This document shows positions 1 through 11,644 of a stretch of DNA of 64,000 bases, in pieces; positions within the stretch are counted from its first letter, which is position 1; the number at the start of each line of letters is the position of its first letter. This DNA is from Bryoerythrophyllum caledonicum (Eukaryota; Streptophyta; Bryopsida; Pottiales; Pottiaceae). The notes under the pieces are model-generated. The model was given only the letters and a program-made list of their open reading frames with translations, made no database searches and was not told where the DNA came from. Both the position numbers and the translations under genes were made by a program. The stretch spans positions 16,976,593 through 17,040,592 of the forward strand of contig OZ020516.1 of the NCBI GenBank assembly GCA_963971425.1, read 5' to 3'.

Positions 1-394
1 GATCAAGCACAAACTGGCAAATGGGAAACCACATGAAACTCTAGCAGTTCTTGACTGAGACCTACGTGATACTAGTATGATAGCCGGTTACTGAGTCGAT
101 GACGGTGTGATAGACCGAAGAAAACTACGTCGAAAGCACGTGAAAGTTACTACGAGCATAATGAATACAGCGTTAATATTTGCAGTGTTCTGTATTCTGC
201 GTGGATGCATATAATAGATATTTGGAGTTCTTAGCTAGTTTCTGTATAATAGATATGTGGTACCGTATGGATGCAGTTAGATCTATCACTGAATAGAGGA
301 AAAAATGATACAAATATCTATTATACAACCGTGTGTAAATATGATAGCCTTCTTGCAACCTATGACTCCGGTGTGATTGACCGATCACTTGCAG
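1..394 (+). other. Upstream intron/flank of the ABCG gene, with short repeats
   Basis: No coding match is seen before the acceptor TTGCAG that ends at 394, so this is probably intron of the ABCG gene. A segment starting near 78 (ATGATAGCC...GGTGTGATAGACCGA) recurs imperfectly near 341-386 (ATGATAGCC...GGTGTGATTGACCGA). AATAGATATTTGG at about 213 is inverted as CAAATATCTATT at about 312, so a small foldback repeat may be present. Confidence 0.4.
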
Positions 395-3296
395 GGAGGT
401 TGTCGCCGAACGCCGCTCTGAAGGGAGACATCCTAGTCAATGGGCGTAAGAAACAGCTCTCTTTCGGCATGGCTGTAAGTGGATGTTTCGATCAGCTGGT
501 TGGCTGAATCAATATCAGTTTGGAAGTCTCGATCTGGACGTGAAAGTTCTCCCATGCATGCATGCAGGCGTACGTGACGCAGTCGGACGATCTGATCGGC
601 ACGCTCACGGTCCGCGAGACGATCCACTACTCCGCGCACCTCCGCCTCCCGCACACCGCGTCTCCGGCCGAGAAGAGATCCGTGGTGGAGAGCGTCATCG
701 TGGAGATGGGCCTGCAGGACTGCGCCGACACGCCCGTCGGCAACTGGCACATCCGCGGCCTCAGCGGCGGGGAGAAGCGGCGCGTCAGCATCGCCATCGA
801 AATCCTGACGCGCCCTCGCTTGCTCTTCCTCGACGAACCCACCAGCGGCCTCGACAGGTGAGAAAACTCGACAGGTTTGAATAGTAGGTGGGGAAACCAA
901 GCTGAGGCGCTTTCGGTTTTGTCCCCGATTGCAGTGCTTCGGCGTACTTCGTGATCACGACGTTGAAGAACTTGGCGCGCGATGGAAGGACCGTGATCGC
1001 GTCCATCCATCAGCCCAGCAGCGAGGTGTTCGATCTGTTCGAGAATCTGTTTCTGCTGTCGAGCGGTCAGACGATCTTCTTCGGCGCGGCTGCCTCTGCT
1101 CACGAGGTAAATAGCTTCTCATGCGTTGTTTCCCTTCAAATCCAAATCGTAAACCCTAATCTCTTGCTTCCTTTGCAGCATTTTGCAGCTTCGGGGTTTC
1201 CGTGCCCGCCCCTTCGGAACCCCTCCGACCATTTCCTGCGGACAGTGAACGCGGACTTCGACAGCGTCAAGACCAAGATCAAGGGCTCCTTCAGACACAG
1301 GGTAAGTGAATCAACTTCGATTGGGTTTCTTTCTCGCTCCAAAAATCTTGACTAATCTGATGTGCAGGACTTGGAGGCGCCAGGTCGCGGCTGCGAGCGC
1401 GCCCTGACGGCCAGCCAGGCCGTCAAAGTGCTCACGGAATCGTACCTGAATTCCGAGTATTACGTCGCGGCGCTCTCTCGAATGCACGAGATCAATCATG
1501 TCGTGAGTCTTCGATTTCATATCTCGTAGTTCAAGATAACACCCTGTTCATGGTTTTACGTCATTTTGCATTAGGTTTAGGTTCTTTCTGCACATGATTT
1601 GGGTCATTATTATTTTCTCATGGTTGAAAGCCATTCTTTCTCTCATTGTTCCAGAAAGGTACCGTGTTGGAGTCAGGCGGGAGCCAGGCGGGGTTTTTTC
1701 GGCAGTGCTTCACTTTGATGCGGCGATCATACGTGAACATGTCGAGAGACATGGGCTACTACTGGCTTCGTCTGGTGATTTACATCATGCTCACCATCTG
1801 CATTGGAAGCATCTACTTCAACGTCGGCAACGAATTCTCCGCCATCATGGTAAGCATGCTTTTACCTTCACTTTCTGTGTTATACCCCCACATTTTCATC
1901 ACAAGCAGCTCTAATTAGTCTGAAGACGATTACAGATGATTAACCTCATAACTATTTGGAGTGAGGAAAGAGTAGAAAAAAGGGTTAGAACTTCCAGTGA
2001 CTCTTACAAAGAACTCTCATACATGTGTATTGACTAGATTCCTACTGGATTCTTGTTCAGGGAAGAGCAGGATGCATGTCCTACGTCGCCGGATTCCTCA
2101 CATTCATGTCCATCGGAGGCTTCCCATCATTCGTCGAAGACATGAAGGTAATTGAGTCACCTCTTTTGATGTCCAACACTGCTCTCTCCTCACTCTTGAT
2201 AGCAATCAGATCGGTGGTCTCTAGACGCAAGGTTCAAACACCTTTGAGAATGAGAACATGAAGAACGAGAGGTCACGTTTTTCTACATTTTGGCTGCAGG
2301 TCTTCAGCAGAGAGAGACTGAATGGGCATTACGGAGTGGCGGCTTTTGTGATAGGCAACTCCCTGTCCTCCCTGCCCTTCCTGTTCCTCATCTCCCTGGT
2401 CTCCAGCACCATCGTGTACTTCATGGTGCAGCTTCATCCGGGCTGGGACCACTTCGTCTACTTCGTGCTCATGCTCTTCGCTTGCGTGGCGTGTGTGGAG
2501 AGCTTGATGATGGCTGTGGCGAGCGTGGTCCCCAATTTCCTCATGGGCATCATCACCGGAGCTGGCATCCAGGTGAAGCACCCTCACCCTAAAGCCTTCT
2601 GATGCACCTCCCTGTGAATTCTCAGTCGCATCCATGGTTGTGCAAAAACAGGGAATTTTCATGCTCGTTGCTGGATTCTTCCGACTGCCCAACGACCTCC
2701 CCAAATTCGTCTGGAAGTATCCCATGTCCTACATCGGCTTCCACATGTACGCGCTCCAAGTAAGAACACTCATCCCAAACAGCCCATCAAGTTGGTCACT
2801 TAAAAAAAACGCCACCAAAAGTAGCCCATGTCACAAAGAGTCTATTAAAATGGAAGCATTTCCTTGACAGGGCATGTACCAGAACGACTTCCTAGGCTTG
2901 ACGTTCTCCAGCTTCGTCCTCAACGGCGTGTCCACCGGGGCTCCCATCAGCGGGGAGTACGTGGTGGAGCAGCTGTACCAGATCGACACCGGGCGTTCGA
3001 AGTGGGAGGACCTCGCCGTGGTGCTCGGCATGGTGATCGGCTACCGCATCGTCTTCTTCGTCATGATAAAATTCTCAGAGAGTTTTGGGCCGAAGCTGCG
3101 TTCCAAGCTCGTCAACCCGCTCGTGGCCTACTTCTCCTCTCGAAACCCTGCAGTCAGAAATACCATCCGGCCTCTGTCAATCCAACCATCCCCTGCTCAT
3201 GATAGTAGCACTGTGCCCTTGAGATATCAGCATATTGCCATGCCCAGTGAGTTCAGAAGACATCACTCCGGAACAACAGCTCCTTACACAGCCTGA
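395..3296 (+). CDS. ABCG half-transporter, ABCG11/ABCG12-like (3' ten exons; 5' end outside window)
   Basis: ATP-driven plasma-membrane half-transporter of the plant WBC/ABCG family; the ABCG11-like group exports cutin and wax lipids (family knowledge). Exons read as 395-474, 568-857, 935-1106, 1179-1301, 1368-1502, 1655-1849, 2061-2147, 2300-2572, 2652-2759 and 2871-3296, all GT-AG and in phase, ending TGA. The nucleotide-binding domain shows the signature LSGGEKRR, Walker [10 protein letters not shown]-loop TSGLDS and H-loop SIHQPS; the Walker A exon is missing because it lies upstream of the window. The membrane domain follows with [56 protein letters not shown] and FFRLPNDLP, all close to ABCG11-type proteins. 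The order NBD then TMD is the reverse (G-type) order. No frame damage is seen, so it is probably functional. The substrate is inferred from family only. Confidence 0.93.
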
Positions 3297-3576
3297 CGAA
3301 CATGGTTTTAGTCCTACTGTGAAAGAGTTCAGGTTGAAGATGTTAGCACACCTTTTTACAGCATCTGAGACTTTCTTTTATCTTTCATGAATGGCTGCAT
3401 CAGAAAGCATTAGAGGAAACAGTGGATAGCAAAGGGGACTCTTTGTTTAGTGCAATAAACCAGCTTACAAATAACATGGTTCAACGCTTAATTACATCGT
3501 TCATTATACATGTACAATGTGGTGAAAGCTCGCCGTCTTCTGATTCAGCTTAGCATACCACTAACACAGGAAAATA
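3297..3576. other. 3' flank of ABCG gene, no gene seen
   Basis: Probable 3' UTR and short intergenic DNA after the ABCG stop codon. No conserved protein or repeat was recognised. Confidence 0.3.
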
Positions 3577-6400
3577 ATGTGCTCGAAACCGTTCTCAACA
3601 CACATCCTTAAAAAGCCACTCAATACACCCAAACATCTCATTATTGATTATAAACAGAGAAAACATATTGACTTGAATAAAATCATAAAACATGATACCA
3701 AATATGTATGCCAAGGACAATACCTACAACAAATGGCTACCCCAAAGGAACGTCTTCCCATGCCATGACCAAAACACCTCCGCCCATAATTTTGCAATAT
3801 TAACACAATATTATTAAAACATCCTAAACAAATTCTACTTGGAAATCATTCAAGCACACTACCTTCAAGAGTAGTTTAGTGACTCAAGATCTGTTACCCT
3901 ACTCCTAATCATTCCTCACCTCAACATCCACACAACCAAATGTAACCCCAAAGAAGATATTCTCACATCAAATAGCACAATCACAACTAATGAAGTCCAT
4001 GCACATATATACAAAGAGAATGGGAGACATCTAATCACTATTTTCGTCACTAAACTCCAATGATTATGGAACCAATACCAGAACAAGTTACAAACCCCCA
4101 CAAACATGGAGTCAATAACCCAACCATTTGAAACCAAAATAGTTTGGCTATACCAAATATACAAATACTACATCCTAAAAAATGACCCTCTCAAACTCGA
4201 ACATTACACATTATCCATGCCCATTCTAGACTCACTATTCTCATCCTTCAACATCCAACACTCGTACTTCTCATCCCCCCTCACATGCTCCATCAAACTA
4301 ACTAAGTTCTATTCACCATTTGAAAGAGACAAAATCTTTGGCTTACTAAGAAACACCTTTGACCACAAATGGAATGGAAATGGTATTGCGCACCCCCACA
4401 ATATAGAAGAAACACAACAAGTAACACATTGGGCAAGACTTGCGGCCAAAAATTATCCAATATACACCTCCACTCTTATTATTACACTAGATAATAAGTG
4501 GTACCAAAACTTAAATCCACACTCAAGCCTATTTCCAAATCCTCTCATCATCGCGTTATTCAATGCAGACTCAGTACAATAAAAAGTACCTACTTTACCA
4601 CTTGAATTATTAAATAAACCTATAAATGAGTCATCTACCATACAAATACTATGCATACATCATCAAAACAATAATATTGGTACCATGGAACAACTTGCCA
4701 CACTGACCTCCATAACAAATAACCTCAACATACGCCGATCATGTACTGTACAACAATAGCCCTACCTTTACCTTCCCAATCCCCGGGTGAATTACAATTG
4801 CTAACAAAATATGGTCCCAACTTAAATATGCAAACACAACGTTACACCACCCCCCTCTCCACATATCATGACCATGTCTCCCTAAAATTTGAACCCACAT
4901 ATAGTTACTATACAGATGGTTCCTTCAAGGAACCAACAGAAGCAAGCTCCGGACATGGGGATAGAGAAAAATCACGATATGGCATATATAACTCTACCAA
5001 AGGAATAAAAATATCCAAAAGACTGCATGGGCTTCAAAATATCCTCAAAGTAGAAATGATGGCCTTCCATAAAAACCCTCTAAACTATCACTACACAATA
5101 TCCTAATGAACCCACATACATCTTTACAAATTGCATAAACATCTTGTATTTATTAAACACACAAATAACACACCCTATCCTCCACAATAGCCACCCCACC
5201 AAGCCATACTAACATCTAGTATGGTCCAAATGCTACAAAATTGCACACAAATTACAACCCTCCGTAAAGACAAAGCACATGTCAATATAAAAGGAAATAA
5301 ACAAGTGGATAAACTAGCTTAGGATGGATTAGATAAATCTCATAGAAATGTCAAACACTTGCATGAACATGCCCATGCTACCCCATACTACTTCCAAAGA
5401 GAAAGTTGGTCTTCTATGGAAGACACCCCGAATAAGGCCCCGTGAGATTTTTGGATAAATATCTCAAAAAACATGATCTAGTTAACAAATTTGATTGAAT
5501 CTGAGAAAGCTTCCCTAACATAGACAAATGGACCGATAACAACAACATCGATAATGAACTCTTTTAAAAAAATTGGAAAAACCTCACGATTACAAATTTA
5601 CAAAAAACATGTTTTATCAAATTTTGTATTGGACAATACATGGGACATGCCTGTAAACAACTCTTCTTTAGAATAGAACAACTTCCATCTTAAACATGCC
5701 CAATATGCACCTCCACGGACTGAGACACATGGCTGCACGTACTCCTGAAATGCCAAAACCATCACATAGTACACTCCATATTCGTAAAAAGACACAATAA
5801 GGCAGTGTGGGAAATTTGAAAACTAATTATATCCTCAAGCAAATTCCACTGCTTTAGACTTATAAACACCAGAACCTTCAACAACAATCCACAAGAAAAC
5901 ACGGTCCCTCCACGGCTAATCCATGCACATGTGTAACCCAAAGATGTCATTGTAAGTAATGCCAGACTCAATCCAGACATACTATGCGTCAAAGGATTAT
6001 CATACAAAAGACCCCACATAGGACCACACAAATACAAACCTTACAATACAATTTATTGAATTCAAATATTGCAATGATAGATTTTCCCCAAAAGCAATCA
6101 AAAACAAAATCAATAAACACCAACCACTAATTAAAGACATTGGAGCTCTCCGATGGAAAGTTGACCCCCTCATTGTCATTACCACTCGAGCTAAAGCTAC
6201 TATCTTTCTCCCCTCTACACAAAGCCTAGAAAAAAACTTTCAGATTCCCCATTAATCCAATAAAAAAGACATTCACAAAAATTAATACCATCGCTATCCA
6301 AACGCAAAACTCAAAAACAACCAACCTCCCAGATACCTCAGAAAAAACACACATTCAACATTTACAGATCACTTCTTGAAATGGAGCCTTGTGGCTCCGA
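3577..6400 (+). mobile_element. Fossil non-LTR retrotransposon (RNase H, zinc knuckle, restriction-like endonuclease)
   Basis: A retroelement polyprotein remnant, broken by stops and frameshifts. Blocks on + in order: about 4250-4570, a conserved-looking block (YFSSPLTCS, RDKIFG, AHPHN, HWARLAAKN) that I cannot assign; about 4910-5300, RNase H (YYTDGSF near 4908-4928, and VNIKGNKQVDKLA near 5281-5320, the usual GNxxAD-LA end); 5697-5763, a CCHC knuckle CPIC...H...C; about 5961-6180, a PD-(D/E)XK-like segment with NPDILCVKG then FIEFKYCND (PD at 5973-5978, E at 6058-6060, K at 6064-6066). A knuckle followed by PD...ExK is the arrangement of restriction-like-endonuclease non-LTR elements such as R2/CRE and Dualen (known). 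The reverse transcriptase core was not recognised here. Ends and target duplication were not determined. Decayed and not expected to be active. Confidence 0.65.
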
Positions 6401-6587
6401 CTTATCCTTAGGTCCTGGTTACTAACTACTAGCTATTGGTTACCCTCGAGAGGGGGAGTAGTTCCATACTACGAAACCTATGTTCAGTGGACATGGACTT
6501 AGTGGTGGAACGAACAGACACTCTATTCACTCCAGAACCTCGAACATACTCTAACAAAAAAATACTAGACTTTTCACATTGGAGGAG
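6401..6587. other. Short spacer between retroelement remnant and LRR gene
   Basis: No recognisable gene. It probably holds the 3' UTR of the minus-strand LRR gene and the tail of the retroelement remnant. Confidence 0.25.
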
Positions 6588-8655
6588 CTACACCACTATT
6601 TCTCGCCGCCGTGACAAGTGACACTGAGGAGCACCGTTTGCCTCGCCATCCCACCACTTCTGGATCAAGCGCCGCCGCTGATTCGGCAGCTTGAAGTCGC
6701 GCGTCCTGTAGAGGCTGTCGATGTGCGCGCTCGCCGGCACATTCCGCACAAACCTGAGGTGGTCCTCCTTAAACGCCTTGGGAGTGATCCCGACGCCGTA
6801 GTCCGCCTCGATGTTCCGCTTCAGGTGGGCACGGAGCCTCTCCTGCAGCTCCCTGTCTGTGGACAACCCCTTCTCCGCAATCTCCACGTCGATGAGGGAG
6901 CGGGACGTGAGAGCTGCCTCGGTGACGGCCTTCGCTCCTGCGCTTGTCAGGGCGTTGTGGCTCACGGAGACGGACTTGAGGGTGTGGCTACCGTGCAGGA
7001 GGGAGGCCACGGCGAAGGCGCCGGCGTCCTCGATGCGGTTCGGGAGCTCGCCCATGTCGGCGGTGGAGAGGTACATTCCGAGGTCGAGGCGGTGGAGCGT
7101 GGGGTGGCCTTTGAGGGCGGCGCAGAGCGCTTTGGCTCCCTCGCTCTCTATCTGCTCTGATCCCAGGACGAGGCGCTGGAGCGTTTTGTTGTGGGAGAGC
7201 CCCTGCGCTATCGCGATGGCGCCTTCGTCGCCGATCCTGTTGACACACATCATGAGGTTCACCACCGCGCGACTACAGTCCTGGAGGTACGCCCCCACCG
7301 CCCTCGCGCCCCGCGCCGTGACGCCATTCGCACTCAGATACAGGGTCTCCAGCGTCTCGTTCTCGCGCAGCCCCTGCATCAGCGCCTCCACGCCCTCGTC
7401 CAGCAGGCCCGTGTTGTCCAGGTCGAGAATCCTGAGGGAGGTGTTGACGCGCAGCATCTGTGCTAGGTGGTCGACTCCGGCGCGGAGGACCGGGTTGCGT
7501 TTCAACCAGAGAGCTTGGATGAGGGTGTCGGTGCGCAAGGAGTGAGCAATCTCACACACAGCCTCTGCGTTGAGCATGTTTCCGGCTAAGTACCAGGTTT
7601 GGATCCGGGAGTGCGGGGAGCGGATGTGGTTGGCGATGGCCTTGCCTCCTTGAGGTCCGATGATGTCGTTTCCTAGAAGAAAATGAACGACGTGCGTGTT
7701 ATGAACCAGAGCCTCCAACACGCGCTCAATCGTCGTGGATCCCACTCCCTGCTTGCACAGATCCATTCGTCCATCAGAGTACAAAATGCCTCTCTCGAAC
7801 TCCTCAGCTCCAACCCCTTGCTTGCACAGGTCCATGCGCCCATCAGAGTACACAATCCCTCTCTCAAACTCAGCCTGCGTCTCCAAGACAGGTTTGTTCT
7901 CTTTCAGGAATGTGAGGAAGGGCTCAAACTGCTCGCCTGGCGCGGGCGTGATGGGCATGGGCCGCGGGGACAAGACGACTTCGGAGATGGGCCGCAGCTT
8001 CATCTCGTCGTAGACGCGGCGGCTCAGGTGCGCCACCGTCGCCTCCGTCTTCAAGCGCCGCGCTATCTCCTTCCGCGAGGCGACGTCGCGGCGGTGCGCG
8101 CTTAGCTTGGCCACCAACTGCTTATACCTGAAAATGGATGCAGTGTGTGAAAAATAGAGGAAAACGCTGAATTTCTGAGCCGGGATTTGCAAGCGAGAAT
8201 TCACAACCCTCCACGGATTTACAACCCGACATCTGCAACCCAGAATTTGCAACTTTACTGCACCTGATCATGGCCCAGACGCGCCGAGGCTCGGAGCCCT
8301 CCGGAGGCCACATCGCCTCGGCGACGCGGTGCGCCAGGCGGTTCGCCTTGTCCACCTTGCCATGGATTCGCGGCGCGTGCTCGCTGAGATCCGAGGGCGC
8401 GGCTCCGCAATCCAGCGCGCGCGCGTCCGCGTGAAGCTGCGAGGCGATCCGCTGCGCCAGAGTGTCCAGCTCACTCTCCACCTCGAGTGCGAGGCTCCCC
8501 ACCACCAACGTCGCCCAATCCATCGCCACAGCTGCGACGTCCAAACTCCACAATGCCGCTGCTGCTGGATCAACAGTACCACTGGGTTTTCTACGTGATA
8601 TGAACGAAGAGAGCTTGAGCCCCGATGAGGCCTCTTTAACCTTGACTTTCAACAC
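6588..8655 (-). CDS. RNase-inhibitor-type leucine-rich-repeat protein
   Basis: Two exons: 8655 (or 8523) to 8264, and 8127 to 6588, joined in phase by a GT-AG intron (AG|G split codon). Length is 643 aa from the ATG at 8655 or 599 aa from the ATG at 8523; the second start (MDWATLVVG) is in better-conserved-looking sequence, so the start is uncertain. The middle holds about eight LRRs of the 28-residue RI/NLRC type (such as LRILDLDNTGLLDEGVEAL and LETLYLSANGVTARGARAV). No NB-ARC, kinase or transmembrane segment is seen, so it is probably a soluble scaffold; its function is unknown. An exact-looking tandem repeat of 23 codons precedes the LRRs (see separate entry). The C-terminus is basic (NQRRRLIQKWW). 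The long plus-strand open frames opposite it are GC-rich shadows. Confidence 0.85.
7741..7878 (-). repeat. Tandem 23-codon duplication inside the LRR gene
   Basis: Two adjacent copies of 69 bp encode EFERGI(V/L)YSDGRMDLCKQGVG. The motif TGCTTGCACAG on + occurs at 7750 and 7819, exactly 69 bp apart. The duplication keeps the frame and lies just before the LRR array. Confidence 0.9.
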
Positions 8656-9480
8656 GAACTTGGAAGGCTATTTGCTTGCAGGACACTGCAAAAAGTCTAC
8701 CACACGTAACAATAGAAACAAGGAATATCTTTCGGTACTCGTGCCCTCCGATTGGTACCAAAGTCGTCGGAGTAGGTGGACTTCGCAGAACTGGATCTGG
8801 AAATTCAGGAGCAAATGTCGTAACGATCGGAAGAAGCTCTTGGATTCACAAACAGAAGAAGCTTCACTCCTCTTCTAAAAATCATCCTATTACAGTGGAA
8901 TTGTGCCTGTCGACAGGCCATTCAACCAAACCCTAAACTCTAAGCAATTGCTCTGGCACAGTAGTAAGATTGTGCAAACGAAACACTTCCCAAATGCCAA
9001 ACCATTTGCACAAATGGCTGAGTAAGGAAGACAGCAGCACGCTTTCGATCAGCAGACCACTTATACTACCCAATCGAAGTAAGAGAACAACAGCAGAAGT
9101 GTCCTGAGGAAGTGATGTATAGCAAAGAAGATGGTTGTTGCAGCTTCTTGCACCTAAATTAAGTCACCATATCCACAAGCATTTGACTGAAATTCCTCTG
9201 ACACCCAGTGAATGTGATAGCATTGTAGTGATATTGTGCAAGCGAAACACCAACACGTCGAATAAGAAAACATCAGTAGCATGTTGCGCTTCAAGGCCAG
9301 AACCTCAGGCTACAATGACAAAGGAGGTGATGCGGGAGCTCGATTAAGTAGCCATATCCTCATGATTGGCACTGAAATTCTATGCCAAAGGTTTGGCATT
9401 CTCCGAAACCCTACCGCTCTCTTGAACATTCAATTGGCTGGTTGATTGCTACTAAACCTAGAGGAGAGAGAAGAGAAGAC
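8656..9480. other. Intergenic region between the LRR and mL53 genes, with telo-box
   Basis: No gene is supported here. It should contain the promoter and 5' UTR of the minus-strand LRR gene and the 3' flank of mL53. AAACCCTAAA at about 8928-8937 is a plant telo-box. AAACCCTACC occurs near 9408. Confidence 0.4.
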
Positions 9481-9882
9481 TCAGCTGACCTCGCCCTTGG
9501 GGACGATCTCGATCTTGGTCTTCGGGTTCGTCTCCCGTCTCGACGCCTCGACCTCCTCCATGGGGATGATGACGGGCCACTCGTAGCCGGCGTCGCGAAA
9601 CATCTTCTCGGTCTCCATGAGCTCCGCCTGCTCCAGGATGCGCTTGCGAATCTCCTGCGCCGCGAGCGACGTCCCGTCCATCACCTCTTCGCGGCCGTTG
9701 GTGAACGTGACGGCCACCACGGGTGGCGCGGCGTCCGTGCGCCGCTTCACCACCACCTCGCAGTTCGGGTTGGAGCTCCGGGCCTTGCGCGAGTTGCACT
9801 GCGCCAGAAACTCCACCGCCGACGACGCGCGCTTGTCCAGAGCGTTGAACTCCACCCGCACCTTCGACAAATACTTCAACAT
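9481..9882 (-). CDS. Mitochondrial large-subunit ribosomal protein mL53
   Basis: Single exon, 133 aa, ATG at 9882 and stop at 9481-9483. The start MLKYLSKVRVEFNALD, then EFLAQCNSRKA, CEVVVKRRTD, PPVVAVTFTNG, LETEKMFRDAG-like (METEKMFRDAGYEW) and PVIIP agree with my memory of plant mL53/MRP-L53 proteins, which have a thioredoxin-like fold and belong to the mitoribosome 54S/39S subunit (family knowledge). There is no obvious long presequence; the basic N-terminus may serve. A telo-box AAACCCTAA lies at about 9920-9928, some 40 bp upstream, which fits a translation-machinery gene in plants. The frame is intact and it is probably functional. Confidence 0.8.
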   Translation of the reverse strand: MLKYLSKVRVEFNALDKRASSAVEFLAQCNSRKARSSNPNCEVVVKRRTDAAPPVVAVTFTNGREEVMDGTSLAAQEIRKRILEQAELMETEKMFRDAGYEWPVIIPMEEVEASRRETNPKTKIEIVPKGEVS

Positions 9883-9918
9883 CTCGCTCCTCCTCCGCTA
9901 CAACCTCAAAATCATAAC

Positions 9919-9929
9919 CAAACCCTAAT
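9919..9929 (-). promoter_or_regulatory. Telo-box upstream of mL53
   Basis: AAACCCTAATT on + about 40 bp upstream of the mL53 ATG. Telo-boxes are common in promoters of plant ribosomal-protein genes (known); its function here is inferred from position only. Confidence 0.5.
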
Positions 9930-10130
9930 TACCTCAAATTTCAAAAACCCTATCCGCTCCAACCTCGATCTCGATCAGCGCAACCTCGGAATGCTCTCGG
10001 TTACAGTCGCCGTAAGTTGATTCGATGCTGCTGATGAATGAGATCACGTGATGCGCGGCGATGGTTTTTGCGGTTCCGGAAGGTTTTGGTGAGTGTTCAG
10101 AGTCGTCTTCTCTAAAACCCTGAACCCTTC

Positions 10131-10312
10131 GTAAGTAACGAATTGTAAGTTACCAATCGTAAGTTACGAATTGTAAGTTACCAATCGTAAGTTACGAACT
10201 GTAAGTTACCAATCGTAATTACGAACTGTAAGTTACCAATCGTAATTACGAACTGTAAGTTACCAATCGTAAGTTACGAACTGTAAGTTACCAATCATAA
10301 GTTACCAATCGG
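10131..10312. repeat. Minisatellite, about 28-bp units
   Basis: About six to seven imperfect copies of a unit of the form TAAGTTACGAA(T/C)TG plus TAAGTTACCAATCG. Some copies have lost the GT of TAAGTTACG, giving TAATTACG. The two half-units are themselves related (TAAGTTAC), so the array is a 14-bp repeat grouped in pairs. Confidence 0.85.
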
Positions 10313-10780
10313 CGTGAATAAAGTGTTCGTTCATTCGTAGGTAAAAGATGAGGTTTGGGAATTCTTAGAGTAGAAGTCATCTTTAGTCTAAAACACAAGG
10401 TAGCATCTGAAATTAACATGATTTTGAAAATATATCCAAATAGTAGTAGATATTATAAGTTTTTTTTGGGCTGTATGTTTTTTTTAATATTGAATATCCT
10501 ATTTTCGCTCTATCTGTCCCAAATTTTGAAATTGTCATCCCCCAACCAAAATGGAAGTATTTGGATGAAAAATGTAAGAATGGGTGAAATAGTTTGCATA
10601 TTTGGTCAAAAAGTGGTACAATGAACTCCCTTTACAATGAATAGCCTTGTTTGTTTTACCTTTTATAGAGAGAGGTTGTTATAATGAAGGGAGTTTTGGT
10701 CTAGAAATGTGCGATAGTTATAATGAGAGTGGTTGTTTGTGACAGAAGCTATTGTAAAGAGAGCTTCATGTACCCATCTA
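10313..10780. other. AT-rich intergenic, no gene seen
   Basis: A T-rich stretch with no protein match. The 89-aa open frame at 10355-10624 has no recognisable domain and lies in simple AT-rich sequence. Confidence 0.3.
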
Positions 10781-11134
10781 AGGTATGCCCCCCTATAACG
10801 AACAAAAATCCATAGCCAACACCTATAAAATTAGGGGATATCCAACCCTCTTTCATCCCATTACCACCAACTCAACTCCAAATGGTGATTTGCTATTAGT
10901 CAAGACCCTTACTTTTGGTCGTTGGTAATGGAGGGTACCTACTGCTGACCGCCCACTTAACATGGCTGCACAGTTTGAAAATTCATAACTAATTCAGTTT
11001 TCATTGAAAAAATATGAAATTACTTGGATTGGAATTGTAATTCTATTGGGTATCATTGAAAAATAATGGTATAATTATCTCCTCTCTCCATATATGCACA
11101 TCTCTTATCTTGTCGGTTTTAGGGGGGCTTACCT
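10781..11134. mobile_element. MITE family M, copy 1 (TA target duplication)
   Basis: 354 bp bounded by TA (10779-10780 and 11135-11136). The terminal inverted repeats are AGGTATGCCCCCCTATAAC and the reverse of GGTTTTAGGGGGGCTTACCT. Internal sequence such as CCATAGCCAACACCTATAAA and CATATATGCACAT is shared with copies near 15.1, 31.4, 44.0 and 53.8 kb. A TA duplication is typical of Tc1/mariner-type MITEs (known); the superfamily is inferred. Confidence 0.8.
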
Positions 11135-11136
11135 TA

Positions 11137-11644
11137 ATGAAAGAAAATCAAACTATGGCAAACCGGCACAAAACCCAAATCCCAAAAAAAATATGCATTC
11201 CTGAACACTCCAAAGAACATAACTTGAAACCCACCACATTAACCCTCCCCACTTCCACCCCATCCAACTTTCAAAAAGCATACGGACAGTTGATTTAAAA
11301 TGCAGCAGCATTGTTATGGTATGATGTGACAAGTCACTAACAACAACGGTACAAACACACGGCATCAAATTCCACTCATGAAACTTGTCACAAAAGTCTT
11401 GGACCCGTGCTTGTGTTTTGCCTTTGGTAGGTGGGAGTGTTCGAAACTCATGATACTTTGTGTGTGTTGCTTTTGTGGGCATGAGCATTGAAGAAGTTGG
11501 TGTTGGGAACTTGCATCACAATCATGGCAGTGTGGTGCCTTGTTCGTTTTTGTACATGGTGGCCATTGCTTGATGGAAAGGCTTATTGTATGAGGAAGGT
11601 AGGATTGTTGACAAGGAACAATTTGTTGTCTTCTCACCGTACTC
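11137..11644. other. Intergenic, no gene seen
   Basis: Between MITE M1 and the first TTAA element. Open frames on both strands have no recognisable domain. Confidence 0.3.

Noticed and set aside
6618-7545. Long plus-strand open frames (180 and 244 aa) opposite the LRR gene
   Set aside because: They are GC-rich antisense shadows; the minus frame has clear LRR repeats and a proper intron.
10131-10312. Regular repeats that could suggest a CRISPR array
   Set aside because: There are no unique spacers; the units are contiguous, and the genome is eukaryotic.
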